Shown: one piece after another, positions 7,111 to 17,080 of the stretch | Position numbering within the stretch: the first letter of the stretch is position 1 | Layout: each line of letters starts with the position of its first letter | Assembly: GCF_002954715.1 (NCBI RefSeq) | Contig: NZ_MSCP01000005.1 | Span: 32,842 to 96,841 of the forward strand | Direction: 5' to 3' | DNA: 64,000 nucleotides | DNA from: Aliivibrio sifiae | GTDB lineage: Bacteria; Pseudomonadota; Gammaproteobacteria; Enterobacterales; Vibrionaceae | Translations under genes and position numbers: made by a program | The notes under the pieces: model-generated | The model's input: the letters and a program-made list of their open reading frames with translations, nothing else | The model's database searches: none | Told to the model about the DNA's origin: nothing

Positions 7111-9063
7111 ATGTTCGAGTCCATCGAATTCGCACTCTTTAAAATCGCAATTCTCACAGGATCGGCTCTCTACTCATTCACCGATTCGTGGGGATGGTTG
7201 CTCTCGCTTTTAGCGGGAATTGGTTTGCCTACGATCTACTTTGACAAACCAAAAACGGAGCGAGAAGAGACGATCACCCGTCGCGCTATCATCGCATTGT
7301 CCATTTTGTTCGTTCTCTTTGGTACGCTATCAAATATCACGATCCCCTGGGTTCTCATTTGGATCCAAAGTGCTCAACTCGATCACGTAATTACTGTGAA
7401 CTATTCATGGCGAGCCTATTTATTGTGGCCAAGTTTATTCATCGGAATAACACTGCACATCGTCGTTCGCCGTCAACTTTCACCATTAAAAAATAAAATC
7501 AAAACGGACTTAACAAAAAAATCAGCCCTTGTTCGAGAAGAGCGAACGGACGTGAGAAACATTCGCCAGTTTTTACCCGAAACGATGGAATACGATCCAC
7601 TGGACCACATTGACTTAAGCAAGGGAATGTTTGTCGGATTAGACAGACATCAACAACCTCAATACATCCCTATGGCGGATTGGCAAAAACAACACGCCGA
7701 TATTTTAGGAACGACGGGCGCGGGTAAAGGGGTTGCCTCTGGAATGTTACTTTATCAGAGCATCATGGCGGATGAAGGCGTCTTTGTTTTGGATCCAAAA
7801 AACGATGAATGGGCGCCACATTTATTTCGCTATGCCTGCGAGCAAGCAGGAAAACCCTTTTACTTAATCGATCTCAATCGCAAAGAATATCAACTCGATT
7901 TATTTGCGGACATCAACGAAGATCAAATTGAAGAGCTGCTCGTGGCTGGATTAAGTTTGGCTGAAAAAGGCGACATCGCGGACTTCTATCGTATCGATGA
8001 TAGAAAAGCGGCTCGTGAAACGCCACGCCTTGCCAATGATGAAGAAATGAGATCCATTGAAGGGTTATTTAACAGTGAGTACGTTCAATCTATTTCAGAC
8101 AACATCAAAGCCTTTTATGGAAAAATGGAAGAGCTTGCTTTAGTTCAATCCATCAATGCCATTGGAGGATTAAACCTAAAAGACATTTTTGATCACGGAG
8201 GGTGTTGTTACATCATTGGCTCGCTGCGTAACAGTAAAATCATCATCGCACAGCGCATGATCTTAATTCGGTTGTTTCAATTGGCCGAAGAAAGAGATCG
8301 AGTTAAAAGCAAACCCAGACCCATCGCCATTTTCTTAGATGAATTGAAATACCATTTATCAAAGGCCGCACTTGAAGGATTAGGCGCCGCCCGTGATAAA
8401 GGCGTTCACATTATCATGGCCCATCAATCGGTGGCCGACTTAAAAGACTGCCCCGCCGACTTAAACGGTGAAGCCGTTGTCGGTGCAGTGGTAGAGAACA
8501 CTAAATTTAAACTGGTGTATAAACTGCAAGATCCCGAAACCGCCGAGTGGGTATCTAAAATGTCAGGCACCATTTTAGTGGATGATGAAACCAGGCAAAT
8601 AGAAAGCAGTCGAGTACTCACAGAAAATGTATCAACCGATCGCAGCGTTCGTCTTGCTGAGCGCTACTTTGTAGACACCAATATGTTGCAGAGCTTGCCT
8701 AATGGCGTCAGTTATATTTTCACCCCAAGTGAGCCACCGAGACCCTCTTTAATTTCGCCCATCAAAGTCAAAAAAGAAACATTGAAATACCACTCAGTCA
8801 ACGAGCAACAGAGCGTTGATATCAAAACTCCATTAGATACCAATGAAGATGAAGACTTTGAAATTAACACCACACCGAATACCTCATTCATTGACAACCC
8901 CCCTTTGAACTCAGCGCCCAAAGACGATCTATTTTCAGAAGAGAATGAAGCTGATTTTGATTTTGGATCTCCTACAGACAAAGAGGAGCTACCTCAATTA
9001 TCCGAAGAAGAATTAGAAAGGCAAGCCAACGAATTATTTGAACAAATGACAATGAAGGAATAA
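7111..9063 (+). CDS. VirD4/TraG-type coupling protein
   Basis: Type IV coupling protein of 650 residues. Hydrophobic segments at about residues 15-42, 58-88 and 100-118 anchor it; the cytoplasmic part begins with Walker A GTTGAGKG at residues 200-207, with FVLDPKND after it and IAIFLDELKYHL as the Walker B region. It would carry the relaxase-DNA complex to the secretion channel. The acidic C-terminal tail (about 560-650) is typical of the partner-binding tail of such proteins. The next two genes follow at 4 bp and with a 4 bp overlap. In ColDF13-type mobilisation a coupling protein also neighbours a MobC relaxase, which resembles this order. Confidence 0.9.
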   Translation: MFESIEFALFKIAILTGSALYSFTDSWGWLLSLLAGIGLPTIYFDKPKTEREETITRRAIIALSILFVLFGTLSNITIPWVLIWIQSAQLDHVITVNYSWRAYLLWPSLFIGITLHIVVRRQLSPLKNKIKTDLTKKSALVREERTDVRNIRQFLPETMEYDPLDHIDLSKGMFVGLDRHQQPQYIPMADWQKQHADILGTTGAGKGVASGMLLYQSIMADEGVFVLDPKNDEWAPHLFRYACEQAGKPFYLIDLNRKEYQLDLFADINEDQIEELLVAGLSLAEKGDIADFYRIDDRKAARETPRLANDEEMRSIEGLFNSEYVQSISDNIKAFYGKMEELALVQSINAIGGLNLKDIFDHGGCCYIIGSLRNSKIIIAQRMILIRLFQLAEERDRVKSKPRPIAIFLDELKYHLSKAALEGLGAARDKGVHIIMAHQSVADLKDCPADLNGEAVVGAVVENTKFKLVYKLQDPETAEWVSKMSGTILVDDETRQIESSRVLTENVSTDRSVRLAERYFVDTNMLQSLPNGVSYIFTPSEPPRPSLISPIKVKKETLKYHSVNEQQSVDIKTPLDTNEDEDFEINTTPNTSFIDNPPLNSAPKDDLFSEENEADFDFGSPTDKEELPQLSEEELERQANELFEQMTMKE

Positions 9064-9067
9064 CCCA

Positions 9068-9607
9068 ATGAAATTTCATAATAAAAAACTCGCCTTACTG
9101 TGGCAACACGACTTATTAGTACCAGCATCAAAAAGAAAACCGGTAGATGGGCAATTTATTTTCAGTAGTTTGTTTTCTGTGTACGCGTTCTCCACCAAAA
9201 ACGACAACAGCTTGCAGACGGCTTTTGCGAAAAAAGTCATAGAGAAAATTGGAGATGATCTTCGAGCCTCTCGCCTAACAATAAAAAACGATATTTCACA
9301 ATTTAAAAAAGACATTGATCCCATTGAGCTTCGAGTGTTTGAACCCAACAACCAATACCCATTAACGATCAATCAAGAAAAAGTGTGCCCTCAGAACACC
9401 ATGCTTGTAAAAATATTCTTAGCCATTGATGACTTCATTATTGAACTCAATAAAGCGTTATTTACAGGAGAATTGAATAACCAACAAAAACGGGCTTATC
9501 AAACGGGATTATTGGATAACCTAACCAAGCACCTCATAACCCTCAATAAAACCTGCATTGATTTTCATAAGCTCAGAAAAAGTCAGTTAGAAAAGGAGAA
9601 GGTATGA
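9068..9607 (+). CDS. Hypothetical transfer-region protein (weak DUF1845/AcaB resemblance)
   Basis: A 179-residue soluble protein between the coupling-protein and relaxase-like genes. The middle (residues about 95-150) has a Pro-leading strand followed by a long helix with FLAIDDFIIELNKAL, which recalls the DUF1845/AcaB family found in integrative elements and IncA/C-type plasmids; the similarity is loose and I give it as an alternative only. It has GGA 9-11 bases before the ATG and ends in a 4 bp overlap with the next gene, so it belongs to the mobilisation operon. Confidence 0.5.
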   Translation: MKFHNKKLALLWQHDLLVPASKRKPVDGQFIFSSLFSVYAFSTKNDNSLQTAFAKKVIEKIGDDLRASRLTIKNDISQFKKDIDPIELRVFEPNNQYPLTINQEKVCPQNTMLVKIFLAIDDFIIELNKALFTGELNNQQKRAYQTGLLDNLTKHLITLNKTCIDFHKLRKSQLEKEKV

Positions 9608-10341
9608 TAATTACAGATCCTAAAAAAAGAGGAGAAAGAAGCGCAGAAAAACAAGCACTAGTCTTAGCGTTCTTAAAACAAGAAACCTACAGCGACATCA
9701 CTAACTTAATGCTGCTATTGAATTATAAAAAACGTCAGCCATTAGATCGCTTATTACAAAAAATTAAAAGGTATGGTTTTATCGAAAAGTTTGAATACGG
9801 ATTCAGAGACATCAAAATCAAAGTGTGGGGAATAACCATCGAAGGGATGACCGAAACCGTTAATTTAAACGATACAGAAGACTTTCAACATTTTGAACCC
9901 TCAAAAATAAAAACATGGACCATGGTTCATCACTTAATGAATCAAGAAGTACGTATTTATTTAGAGCGTAATGGATGGAACCATTGGCAAAATGCCGACC
10001 GCTACCTTTTTAGAAAAAAATACCCTGTGCCCCACCGCCCCGACGCATTAATTATCGCACCCAACGGACACACAATTGCGATAGAAACCGAACGAACGCT
10101 AAAAACAAAACCTCGATATCAAGAAATACTAAAAAGTCATTTGTTAGCTAAAAAAAATAAGTACTGGTCAAAAGTCATCTATGTTGTGCCTGACATAAAA
10201 ACCAAAATAGCCTTAACTAACCGCTTTAACAACATTGCTTATGTCAACATGAATGGCTCTCGAATTACCCTAACCGATGAGCACAGAAAAACCTTTCATA
10301 TATTCACTCTTGATGAAATGAAAACTCTCGTCATTACCTAA
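9604..10341 (+). CDS. MobC/replication-relaxation-like protein, candidate relaxase
   Basis: A 245-residue protein whose N-terminal ~85 residues look like a winged helix (SDITNLMLLLNYKKRQPLDRLLQKI) and whose second half has HRPDALIIAPNG, then AIETERTLKTKPRY, i.e. a D...ExE...K arrangement like the PD-(D/E)XK-fold core of MOBC relaxases and related replication-relaxation proteins. In that family it nicks oriT and may stay bound to it. No MOBF or MOBP relaxase is in the window, so this is the best relaxase candidate. The ATG overlaps the previous stop by 4 bp, and GGAGAAGG precedes it. A plain DNA-binding accessory protein is the alternative. Confidence 0.6.
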   Translation: MIITDPKKRGERSAEKQALVLAFLKQETYSDITNLMLLLNYKKRQPLDRLLQKIKRYGFIEKFEYGFRDIKIKVWGITIEGMTETVNLNDTEDFQHFEPSKIKTWTMVHHLMNQEVRIYLERNGWNHWQNADRYLFRKKYPVPHRPDALIIAPNGHTIAIETERTLKTKPRYQEILKSHLLAKKNKYWSKVIYVVPDIKTKIALTNRFNNIAYVNMNGSRITLTDEHRKTFHIFTLDEMKTLVIT

Positions 10342-10359
10342 CAAGCCCCCTGCTTAATT

Positions 10360-10394
10360 AAGGCACTTCACTCATCGAGTTAAGTGCCTTTTTC
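10360..10394 (+). terminator. Rho-independent terminator after the mobilisation operon
   Basis: AAGGCACTT (10360-10368) pairs with AAGTGCCTT (10382-10390), followed by a T run. It separates the relaxase-like gene from topB. Confidence 0.85.
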
Positions 10395-10416
10395 TAATTA
10401 TAAATAAGGACTCTTT

Positions 10417-12657
10417 ATGCGCGTATTTATCGCTGAAAAACCAAGTTTGGCTGAGGCCATTTGTATTGGCTTAAACGGTAACCCAAAAACCGACAAGAAA
10501 GCCGGTTACTATCAAACAGGAAGTGACATCGTCACTTGGTGCTATGGTCACATGCTCAAACTGTTTGATCCAGAAGACTACGATCCAAAATACAAGAAGT
10601 GGACATTGGACGATTTACCAATTAAAGCCACTTACCCACCGAAAATGAAAGTCATTAAAAAAACACAAACTCAATTCAACGTGATCAAAAAACTGATAAA
10701 AGACGCCGATTCAATTGTTCATGCGGGGGATCCCGATGAAGAAGGCAATTTATTAATTGATGAAATATTAACGCACGTCAATAACACCAAGTCCGTATCA
10801 CGGGTACTTATTTCAGATCTAAATGAGCAACCCGTTAAAGACGCCTTGAACGCCCTTCGCCCTAACAGTGAGTTTAAATACCTCACTCAAAGCGCCCTTG
10901 CCCGCTCAATTGGCGATCAACTGTTTGGTTACAACCTAACACGAGCTTACACTCTAAAAGCACGTGAGAAAGGGTTTGAGAACGTTTTAAACGTAGGTCG
11001 AGTTCAAAGTGCGCTCTATGGCTTAATCAATCAACGTACCCTTGCTAACTTGAATCACAGTGAGTCTTTTTACTACTTACTCAATGGTCAATTTTCGATT
11101 GCTGGCCACACACTTCATGCCAGGTTAATGCCCAATTCAGACACCAGTGAATTGGATGAAAAAAAACGCCTTATTTCAGAGCTCGATGCAGCCTTAATTA
11201 AAGAGCTCTGTGATGGGAAGCCCTCACACCTTCATACAATAGAAAGTAAAAAAGAATCAAAGGCGGCTCCACTGCCTTTTAACCTATCGACCTTGCAACA
11301 AACCTGTGCAAAAAAATGGGGATATACCGCAACAGAAACCCTAGATATCGTACAAAAACTGTATGAAACCCATAAGCTACTGACTTACCCGCGCTCGGAT
11401 TGTCGCTACCTCTCTGATACCCATTTACAAAAATCGGAGGACATTATTGAGGCAATAACCCAAACCGAACCCAGTTTGTTATCGTTACTTTCAGACGCCG
11501 ACCTAAACACAACGCACAGTGCGTTTAATAATGGAAATATTACGGCGCATCACGCCATCATCCCTACAGAGAAAAACGGCAATACGTGTACGCTTTCTGA
11601 AAAAGAAAGCAATGTGTACCGTCTTGTAGCCACGTCGTTCATTGCGCTTTTTTATCCGCCATCGAGTCGAGATAAAGTCAAAGCCACCATTCATTGTGGC
11701 CAACAGATATTTGTGGCGACACAAACCACCCTTGATAAACAAGGATGGGAGGTGCTTTATAAAGGAGAGTATAACGATAAAGCTAACGAGAACAGTCTTG
11801 ATTTAGCGAGCTTGCAAGAAGGCAGTGAAGGCACTTGTGATTTGGTCACTATCGATAAGAAAAAGACCAAACCATTGAAATACTTTACCGAATCGACACT
11901 ATTGGCCGCCATGAGCAGTGCAGCCAAGTACGTGAGTGATCCACAACTTAAAAAAGCCCTGGAAGAAAAAGACAAAGGCAACAAATCAGAGCATGGCTCG
12001 ATTGGTACTGAAGCCACTAGAGCGTCTCACTTAACTAAAATACAGAGCAACACGCACCTTGTGAGTGTCGTCGCCGAAAAAGGGTATAAAGAAAAAGTAT
12101 ATAAAACCACAACTGCAGGGCAAGAGTTCTGTGCTTTACTGCCCGATGAGATCATCACCCCCGATACGTCAGCACTGTGGGCGAATTATCAAGCCAGCAT
12201 TAAAAAAGGCGAGCTCGATACAAAAACCTTTGTTGGTTACATCGATGCTTACCTGGAGACTCAAATTCAATTTGTAAAAGATAACGGTGTGGCCATCACG
12301 GCAGCTGAGCGAATTATTTGTCCAACATGCCAAAAAGGAAGCATTACTAAACGCAAAGGAAAGAACGGGGTATTTCATGCCTGTAATCGTTACCCTGATT
12401 GTAAAACCGCTTTTCAAGATAACAAAGGCAAACCAGATCTTAATCCAACCCTAAAAAAGAAAGCAGGTCCAACGAATGCGGAAAAATTTGGAGCGGTCAG
12501 TGATACTGAATTTTGTAAGCAGTGCTCAAAGCCACTGGCAAGAAAGCCCGCTAAAAAGAAAGATACGTTTTGGTGGGGATGTACCGGTTTTCCTAGCTGT
12601 AACGTTCGTTTTTTTGATAAAGACGGAAAACCTGACCGAGACAAGGGGGAATTGTAA
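10417..12657 (+). CDS. topB: DNA topoisomerase III (plasmid TopB/TraE type)
   Basis: Type IA topoisomerase of 746 residues. The Toprim domain starts with the catalytic Glu in FIAEKPS and has HAGDPDEEG at about 102-110 (metal-binding DxD). The active-site Tyr is Y324 in LLTYPRSD. Two C-terminal four-Cys zinc ribbons follow: CPTC...CNRYPDC and CKQC...CTGFPSC. It decatenates and unlinks single strands; plasmid copies act in transfer and resolution of replication intermediates. RBS AAGGA lies 7-11 bases upstream. It stands alone between two terminators. Slightly longer than the chromosomal enzyme because of the double zinc ribbon. Confidence 0.95.
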   Translation: MRVFIAEKPSLAEAICIGLNGNPKTDKKAGYYQTGSDIVTWCYGHMLKLFDPEDYDPKYKKWTLDDLPIKATYPPKMKVIKKTQTQFNVIKKLIKDADSIVHAGDPDEEGNLLIDEILTHVNNTKSVSRVLISDLNEQPVKDALNALRPNSEFKYLTQSALARSIGDQLFGYNLTRAYTLKAREKGFENVLNVGRVQSALYGLINQRTLANLNHSESFYYLLNGQFSIAGHTLHARLMPNSDTSELDEKKRLISELDAALIKELCDGKPSHLHTIESKKESKAAPLPFNLSTLQQTCAKKWGYTATETLDIVQKLYETHKLLTYPRSDCRYLSDTHLQKSEDIIEAITQTEPSLLSLLSDADLNTTHSAFNNGNITAHHAIIPTEKNGNTCTLSEKESNVYRLVATSFIALFYPPSSRDKVKATIHCGQQIFVATQTTLDKQGWEVLYKGEYNDKANENSLDLASLQEGSEGTCDLVTIDKKKTKPLKYFTESTLLAAMSSAAKYVSDPQLKKALEEKDKGNKSEHGSIGTEATRASHLTKIQSNTHLVSVVAEKGYKEKVYKTTTAGQEFCALLPDEIITPDTSALWANYQASIKKGELDTKTFVGYIDAYLETQIQFVKDNGVAITAAERIICPTCQKGSITKRKGKNGVFHACNRYPDCKTAFQDNKGKPDLNPTLKKKAGPTNAEKFGAVSDTEFCKQCSKPLARKPAKKKDTFWWGCTGFPSCNVRFFDKDGKPDRDKGEL

Positions 12658-12750
12658 TTTTTGAATCAAACTCAAAAAACACCGATAAGAGGATATTTTA
12701 TACTGACAATATTGCTATTGTGAACACGCAATAAAACTCGGTAACACCAA

Positions 12751-12781
12751 GCCATGCTTTTCATTGAAGCATGGCTTTTTT
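12751..12781 (+). terminator. Rho-independent terminator after topB
   Basis: GCCATGCTT (12751-12759) and AAGCATGGC (12767-12775) form a 9 bp stem followed by a T run. It can serve topB; the opposite gene ends at 12783. Confidence 0.9.
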
Positions 12782-12782
12782 A

Positions 12783-13379
12783 TTACAAACTTCTCTTTAG
12801 CCTTTGAAAATTATCATAGTAGGTTTTACGTAAACCAAGAGTTGATTCAACCAGTTTCACATGTTCCATAGCGCTGTCCATATTGTTCCAGACAGCTTTA
12901 CTTTTCATAACCCAATTAGAGTTTCTAATAATATGATAGTGACTTATTAGATTAAAAGTAATGCGAATATAACTCACATTCTCTAATATCTCTTTATCTT
13001 TCATTAATGGAGAAAGTTGTGAATAACAGTACTCATACCTTTCTCTATACTGGTCAAAATTACTAATTAGCGGATTTTCAGAATCAGTAGAACTCACTGA
13101 TTCTGTTAAAATAATTTGACTAAAATCACCCCAAACTTTATAAAAAATTGATTCCATTTCATTAATATATTCATATTTAATTTTATACTTAAACTCATGC
13201 TTCCACTCAGCAATTGCTCGATATGAAAACCAAGCTGCAATCGCTGCTCCCATCCCGCCAATCGCAGACCCAACGGAACTAATGACATTAAGAATAGAAC
13301 TTGATATTTGAATGGTAAAACCAAAAAGTAAGCCGACTAATATTAATGCAACAATCGCTATAGGTACTGTGAAATTCAT
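12783..13379 (-). CDS. Hypothetical membrane-anchored protein
   Basis: A 198-residue protein with two N-terminal hydrophobic helices (about residues 5-27 and 30-52, the second rich in Gly/Ala: SSVGSAIGGMGAAIAAW) and a charged, helical cytoplasmic part. No family recognised. This two-helix plus soluble domain layout is common among small conflict or phage-defence genes of unknown type, but no catalytic motif is seen. It converges on topB and shares the terminator region. Confidence 0.5.
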   Translation of the reverse strand: MNFTVPIAIVALILVGLLFGFTIQISSSILNVISSVGSAIGGMGAAIAAWFSYRAIAEWKHEFKYKIKYEYINEMESIFYKVWGDFSQIILTESVSSTDSENPLISNFDQYRERYEYCYSQLSPLMKDKEILENVSYIRITFNLISHYHIIRNSNWVMKSKAVWNNMDSAMEHVKLVESTLGLRKTYYDNFQRLKRSL

Positions 13380-13596
13380 TGATTATCTAGCCATAAATAC
13401 AATAAGAAAAAACCAAAATAATAATCTTGTAGGTCAATTTAAGAATAATAACTTATCACATGGTTTTATCTCTATAACTTTTAAAATTAGCAACGTAATT
13501 GTGATTTATTCCTAAAACCTTTTAAAAAATCAAGATAATAAATATTACTTACTTTATATTTTCAAATGTCGTAATACCTACGACCATCATCTTTTG

Positions 13597-13640
13597 CAGT
13601 TTATAGCCTTCGCTTAGTGGTTATAAACTGTTTTTTTTTG
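13597..13640 (+). terminator. Strong terminator with no obvious gene before it
   Basis: CAGTTTATA (13598-13606) pairs with TATAAACTG (13622-13630), extended by GCC/GG pairs, and is followed by nine T residues. The + strand upstream holds no gene down to the divergent start at 13379, so it may end a small RNA or be a remnant. Confidence 0.65.
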
Positions 13641-13934
13641 CTTTATATAATACAAAAAAGAGCCGATGAACAAGCTTTTATCTTTCTAAAACGTAAGTTA
13701 GGGATTATTGGTGGCAGACCAAAAGGCCCAGCAAAGAATTTAAAACTCGATAAACAAAAAGAGAAAATTACTGAATATCTATCGATGGGATTAAGCCAAG
13801 CATCAATAGCCAAGTCACTAGAAGTATCTGCAAGTACGTTGAGTGGCTATATTCGTCGGCATAAACTCAAATCTCAAGCAGAAAAAATTACAGAACCACA
13901 AATACAAAACCAAATTGAAAGTCGTTCGTTATAG
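13640..13934 (+). pseudogene. Serine recombinase C-terminal fragment
   Basis: The readable part (RADEQAFIFLKRKLGI then GGRPKGPAKN and a helix-turn-helix with SQASIAKSLEVSASTLSGYI) matches the C-terminus of resolvase/invertase proteins, where GRP-K-rich sequence leads into the DNA-binding helices. The catalytic N-terminal domain with its active Ser is absent. The open frame begins in unrelated hydrophobic sequence just after a terminator. I read it as debris of an older recombinase, distinct from the intact one at 43310-43945. Confidence 0.6.
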
Positions 13935-13984
13935 AACCATTCCTTACTTTGCCCGCAGTTTGGGCACTTCATTATTTTTTCCAT
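13874..13984 (-). CDS. Tiny zinc-ribbon protein, tentative
   Basis: A 36-residue frame with CPNCG and CICG, two Cys pairs about 20 residues apart, as in a zinc knuckle. The ATG has TAGGAG 8-13 bases upstream. It overlaps the recombinase fragment on the other strand. Small size keeps confidence low; a similar but better supported small zinc ribbon lies at 18187-18339. Confidence 0.35.
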   Translation of the reverse strand: MEKIMKCPNCGQSKEWFYNERLSIWFCICGSVIFSA

Positions 13985-14209
13985 TTTATGCTCCTACCAT
14001 TACCTACAGAGTAAAATGAAAAACGATTTATTCTATCAATGCTTTTAATTTTTCAGAGATGTTTCCAAATTAAAGTTGTTCAAGAAAATAGGTGTTTTTT
14101 AATAAAGTAAAATTCGAAGAAAGTTAAATATAAAGCGTGATATTCAGCTCAAGGTATTAAGTTTGGTTATTTTGCCTATAGGATCAGTAAAAACACATTT
14201 TGGTTTTCA

Positions 14210-14223
14210 TTTATCATGATAAA
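14210..14223. promoter_or_regulatory. 14 bp palindrome before the effector gene
   Basis: TTTATCATGATAAA is a perfect palindrome 31 bp upstream of the Tle1-like gene's ATG and could be an operator. The 270 bp between 13985 and 14254 otherwise holds only AT-rich sequence. Confidence 0.3.
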
Positions 14224-14254
14224 AATGATTTAAGTAGCTGAATTTAGGTAGGCA

Positions 14255-17080
14255 ATGAAAGTGTGGGATGAGAAATTAGAGAAGTTTGTTGAGCCTGTAG
14301 ATGAAGCAACACCAAAGTTTGTAAATGCGTATTTTCCATGGAATGAAGAATTAGCTAAAGCCACTAAAGTAGACGTTCCGCATTATGAGCCAGTAAAAGA
14401 GAAACAAGCTAAAGCCGCAGCGTTTGAATATTCCATTGAAATAGCTTGCGCTCAAGATGAACTGAACACGTATCAAGTGGGTGTATTCTCTTTAGGCAAA
14501 ACTAAAGAAGAAGCCACTATCTCTACGTGGAGTAAAGCTCAAACTGAGAAAGGCTTTACCCTGCTAACGGCTAGTGTAGATGTTAATGAGTCAAAAACAC
14601 TTAGCCGAGAGTTCTTTATTTCAAGTGGCAGTGCTATGGTTTTCGATAACGTAAAACCTGTTAAGCAAGATGCTGCTCATGCTACTGAGTCATTTATTCC
14701 AGTAAAGCCTGCAGTTCAGGTCGGAGAGCGCCTTGGTTGGCCTACTGAAGGGTATTTATACCACTTTATTGACGATACATTAATTCATGAATACAAGTTA
14801 ATGGGCGATGGCAAGTGGGCATTTCAGGTGACTCAATCTACCGAGCATCATTTAACGGATGAGTTACTCTCAGCGCATCAATATGGCTTTATTCTCTTAC
14901 CTTGGAAAATAGATAACTCTGTTGTTGCTCGTCAACATCTTCTTTACCTGCCGCAAAAAATGACCACGCAACAATTCGAAGAGCTAACCGCAGAATGGCT
15001 TGATGAGCACGCCTGTTTGCTTGATGTGGATACGATTGTTCAAGCAAAAAGCGAGGACAAACTTGTTCGTGAGAAGCAAAGCGATAATCAAACGACTTAT
15101 GTCATTCAAGCGGGTGATACTTTATCTGGTATAGCGAACCAACAAGGATTAACACTGGGTCAATTGGTTGAATTGAATCCTCAATACAAAGGAAAAGAAG
15201 ACGATATTCAAGTTGGCGACTCGCTTGTTATTGAAGCGACAGAGGCTGAAGCCTCGTCTACCTCTGAGCATACCGTTAAGGTTAACCCTGAAACAGGTCA
15301 ACGTGAAACTTGGGGGGAGATAACGGCTCAGTATGGACTGGCGGCCAAAGCATTATTGAACTTAAATCCGATGTATGAGCAAGACCCTACCTCATTGAAA
15401 ATCGGTGATACACTGTTAGTCAATCAAGTTGAACGTCAACAAACCACAACTCAACCGCGAGAGACCTTACCACCAAAACAAATTCAACCCGTCGGTCAAG
15501 CCATTAGTTTTGCCAATGCGTACACCACTCAAGTACCGAGAGAGTTAAGGTATGGGGTGATTGCTGCTTTAGACGACCGTGCTGTTCCTCAACGAACACC
15601 CATAGTGAATGTATGCAAGGTCGAGCCTGAGCGCACGTTACGTATTGGGGTATTCTTTGATGGTACAGGTCAAAACAATCCAAACGATGCCTATAAAGAA
15701 AAATGGGGTAATAAATCACGCACCAATGTGGCGAGGTTATTTGATGCCTACCCTGAAAAAGAAGCCGAGTCGTATAAAATCTATGTTTCAGGGGTCGGTA
15801 CCGTGGATGGCATTGATATGTCTGGTGGGAGAAACCCTATTATCGATGCGGGTGAAGACGAAACGATGATGGGGCAAGTTGCTGGGGTGTTTGATGATAC
15901 AGGGGCGTTTAGGAAGTGGCAGTCGCTGCTTGGACGATTAGCTTCAATTCTAAAAGGGTTAGAACAAGACGGATTATATTCTAAAATCAATCACATTGAA
16001 TTTGACGTATTTGGGTTCAGCCGTGGTGCGGCCCTAGCTCGTCACTTTATTAATGCGGCACTTGAGGGAGTACCTGATTATTTAAATAAAGAAAAAGGCC
16101 ATAACCCTGTCGATATCTATCCTAATTTATTTGGCAACGAATCTCATGAAGCGTTTAATAAAGATAACAACGACTTTTATTTTATTGATATGACGCGCCG
16201 TATATCCGTTCGTTTTGCGGGATTATTTGATACGGTCGGTTCATTTTATTGGGCAGGGAATGAGGATGAAGGTAACTTTATCTTGGGACTCAACCAAAAA
16301 TCGGCGAAAACAGTTTTCCAGATTTGTGCAAAACATGAGTACCGTAAGAACTTCCCATTAACGGCATTAGATGGCGGCGAGGGAATGAACGCGTTTGCTG
16401 ATGGTACTTTCTATCAAGAGGTGTTCCCTGGTTGTCATACCGATATTGGGGGCGGTTATCCATCAAAAGAGCAATACGGGCGTACTGATTTGCCTGAGCG
16501 ATTAAATCGTCCTGTGGATTCAACGTATAATAGACATCAAATTAACACCACGTCATTTTATGATAAATATAAGACGGACTTACAGAAAATATCCAGTGCG
16601 CATGAAGCCACCGATTTTACAAATCGAATGCTAGAGAAAGAAAATCAAGAATGGGCCAAACACACTCAGAATACCTATAAACTTCATGGTGAAGTTAAAC
16701 TGGTTGATGGGCAGTTATTGTATTATCACTTTGTACCTATCAGTAATGCCTTGTCAGGGTTGGCACTTGAGCGAATGAAACAACAAGGTGAAGTACACGG
16801 TATTTTATGGGAGCACGATCAATTCCCTCTTTATCCTGATTATGAGAATAGTGACAATATGGCAAAATCGTTATGGGATGAGTTAAAAGGCAAACCACTT
16901 GGTGGTATATCAGTCTCTGATTGGCAAAAGAGTGAAAACGAGTTATTAGGTGGTTATATTCACCTTCCTCATGATGCTTTGGTTAATGCAGGGTATGATT
17001 CTTTCTATGAAAAAATAGTCAACTCAGTCACCTATAATGACAATGAACAATTACAGCGTAAGGTATTTAGTAATGAATAA
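14255..17080 (+). CDS. LysM-DUF2235 phospholipase effector (Tle1-type)
   Basis: A 941-residue protein. An N-terminal part of unknown fold (1-270) is followed by a LysM repeat (TYVIQAGDTLSGI, about 285-330), a second degenerate LysM-like repeat (about 340-390), and a DUF2235 alpha/beta hydrolase domain from about residue 465 (LRIGVFFDGTGQN). The nucleophile elbow is GFSRG with Ser at about residue 589; FDTVGSF and GCHTDIGGGY supply likely Asp and His residues. DUF2235 is the Tle1 family of type VI secretion lipases, which attack membrane phospholipids of neighbouring cells. No secretion genes, VgrG or PAAR are in the window, so delivery would need a chromosomal T6SS. The last 8 bp overlap the putative immunity gene. 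Confidence 0.85.
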   Translation: MKVWDEKLEKFVEPVDEATPKFVNAYFPWNEELAKATKVDVPHYEPVKEKQAKAAAFEYSIEIACAQDELNTYQVGVFSLGKTKEEATISTWSKAQTEKGFTLLTASVDVNESKTLSREFFISSGSAMVFDNVKPVKQDAAHATESFIPVKPAVQVGERLGWPTEGYLYHFIDDTLIHEYKLMGDGKWAFQVTQSTEHHLTDELLSAHQYGFILLPWKIDNSVVARQHLLYLPQKMTTQQFEELTAEWLDEHACLLDVDTIVQAKSEDKLVREKQSDNQTTYVIQAGDTLSGIANQQGLTLGQLVELNPQYKGKEDDIQVGDSLVIEATEAEASSTSEHTVKVNPETGQRETWGEITAQYGLAAKALLNLNPMYEQDPTSLKIGDTLLVNQVERQQTTTQPRETLPPKQIQPVGQAISFANAYTTQVPRELRYGVIAALDDRAVPQRTPIVNVCKVEPERTLRIGVFFDGTGQNNPNDAYKEKWGNKSRTNVARLFDAYPEKEAESYKIYVSGVGTVDGIDMSGGRNPIIDAGEDETMMGQVAGVFDDTGAFRKWQSLLGRLASILKGLEQDGLYSKINHIEFDVFGFSRGAALARHFINAALEGVPDYLNKEKGHNPVDIYPNLFGNESHEAFNKDNNDFYFIDMTRRISVRFAGLFDTVGSFYWAGNEDEGNFILGLNQKSAKTVFQICAKHEYRKNFPLTALDGGEGMNAFADGTFYQEVFPGCHTDIGGGYPSKEQYGRTDLPERLNRPVDSTYNRHQINTTSFYDKYKTDLQKISSAHEATDFTNRMLEKENQEWAKHTQNTYKLHGEVKLVDGQLLYYHFVPISNALSGLALERMKQQGEVHGILWEHDQFPLYPDYENSDNMAKSLWDELKGKPLGGISVSDWQKSENELLGGYIHLPHDALVNAGYDSFYEKIVNSVTYNDNEQLQRKVFSNE

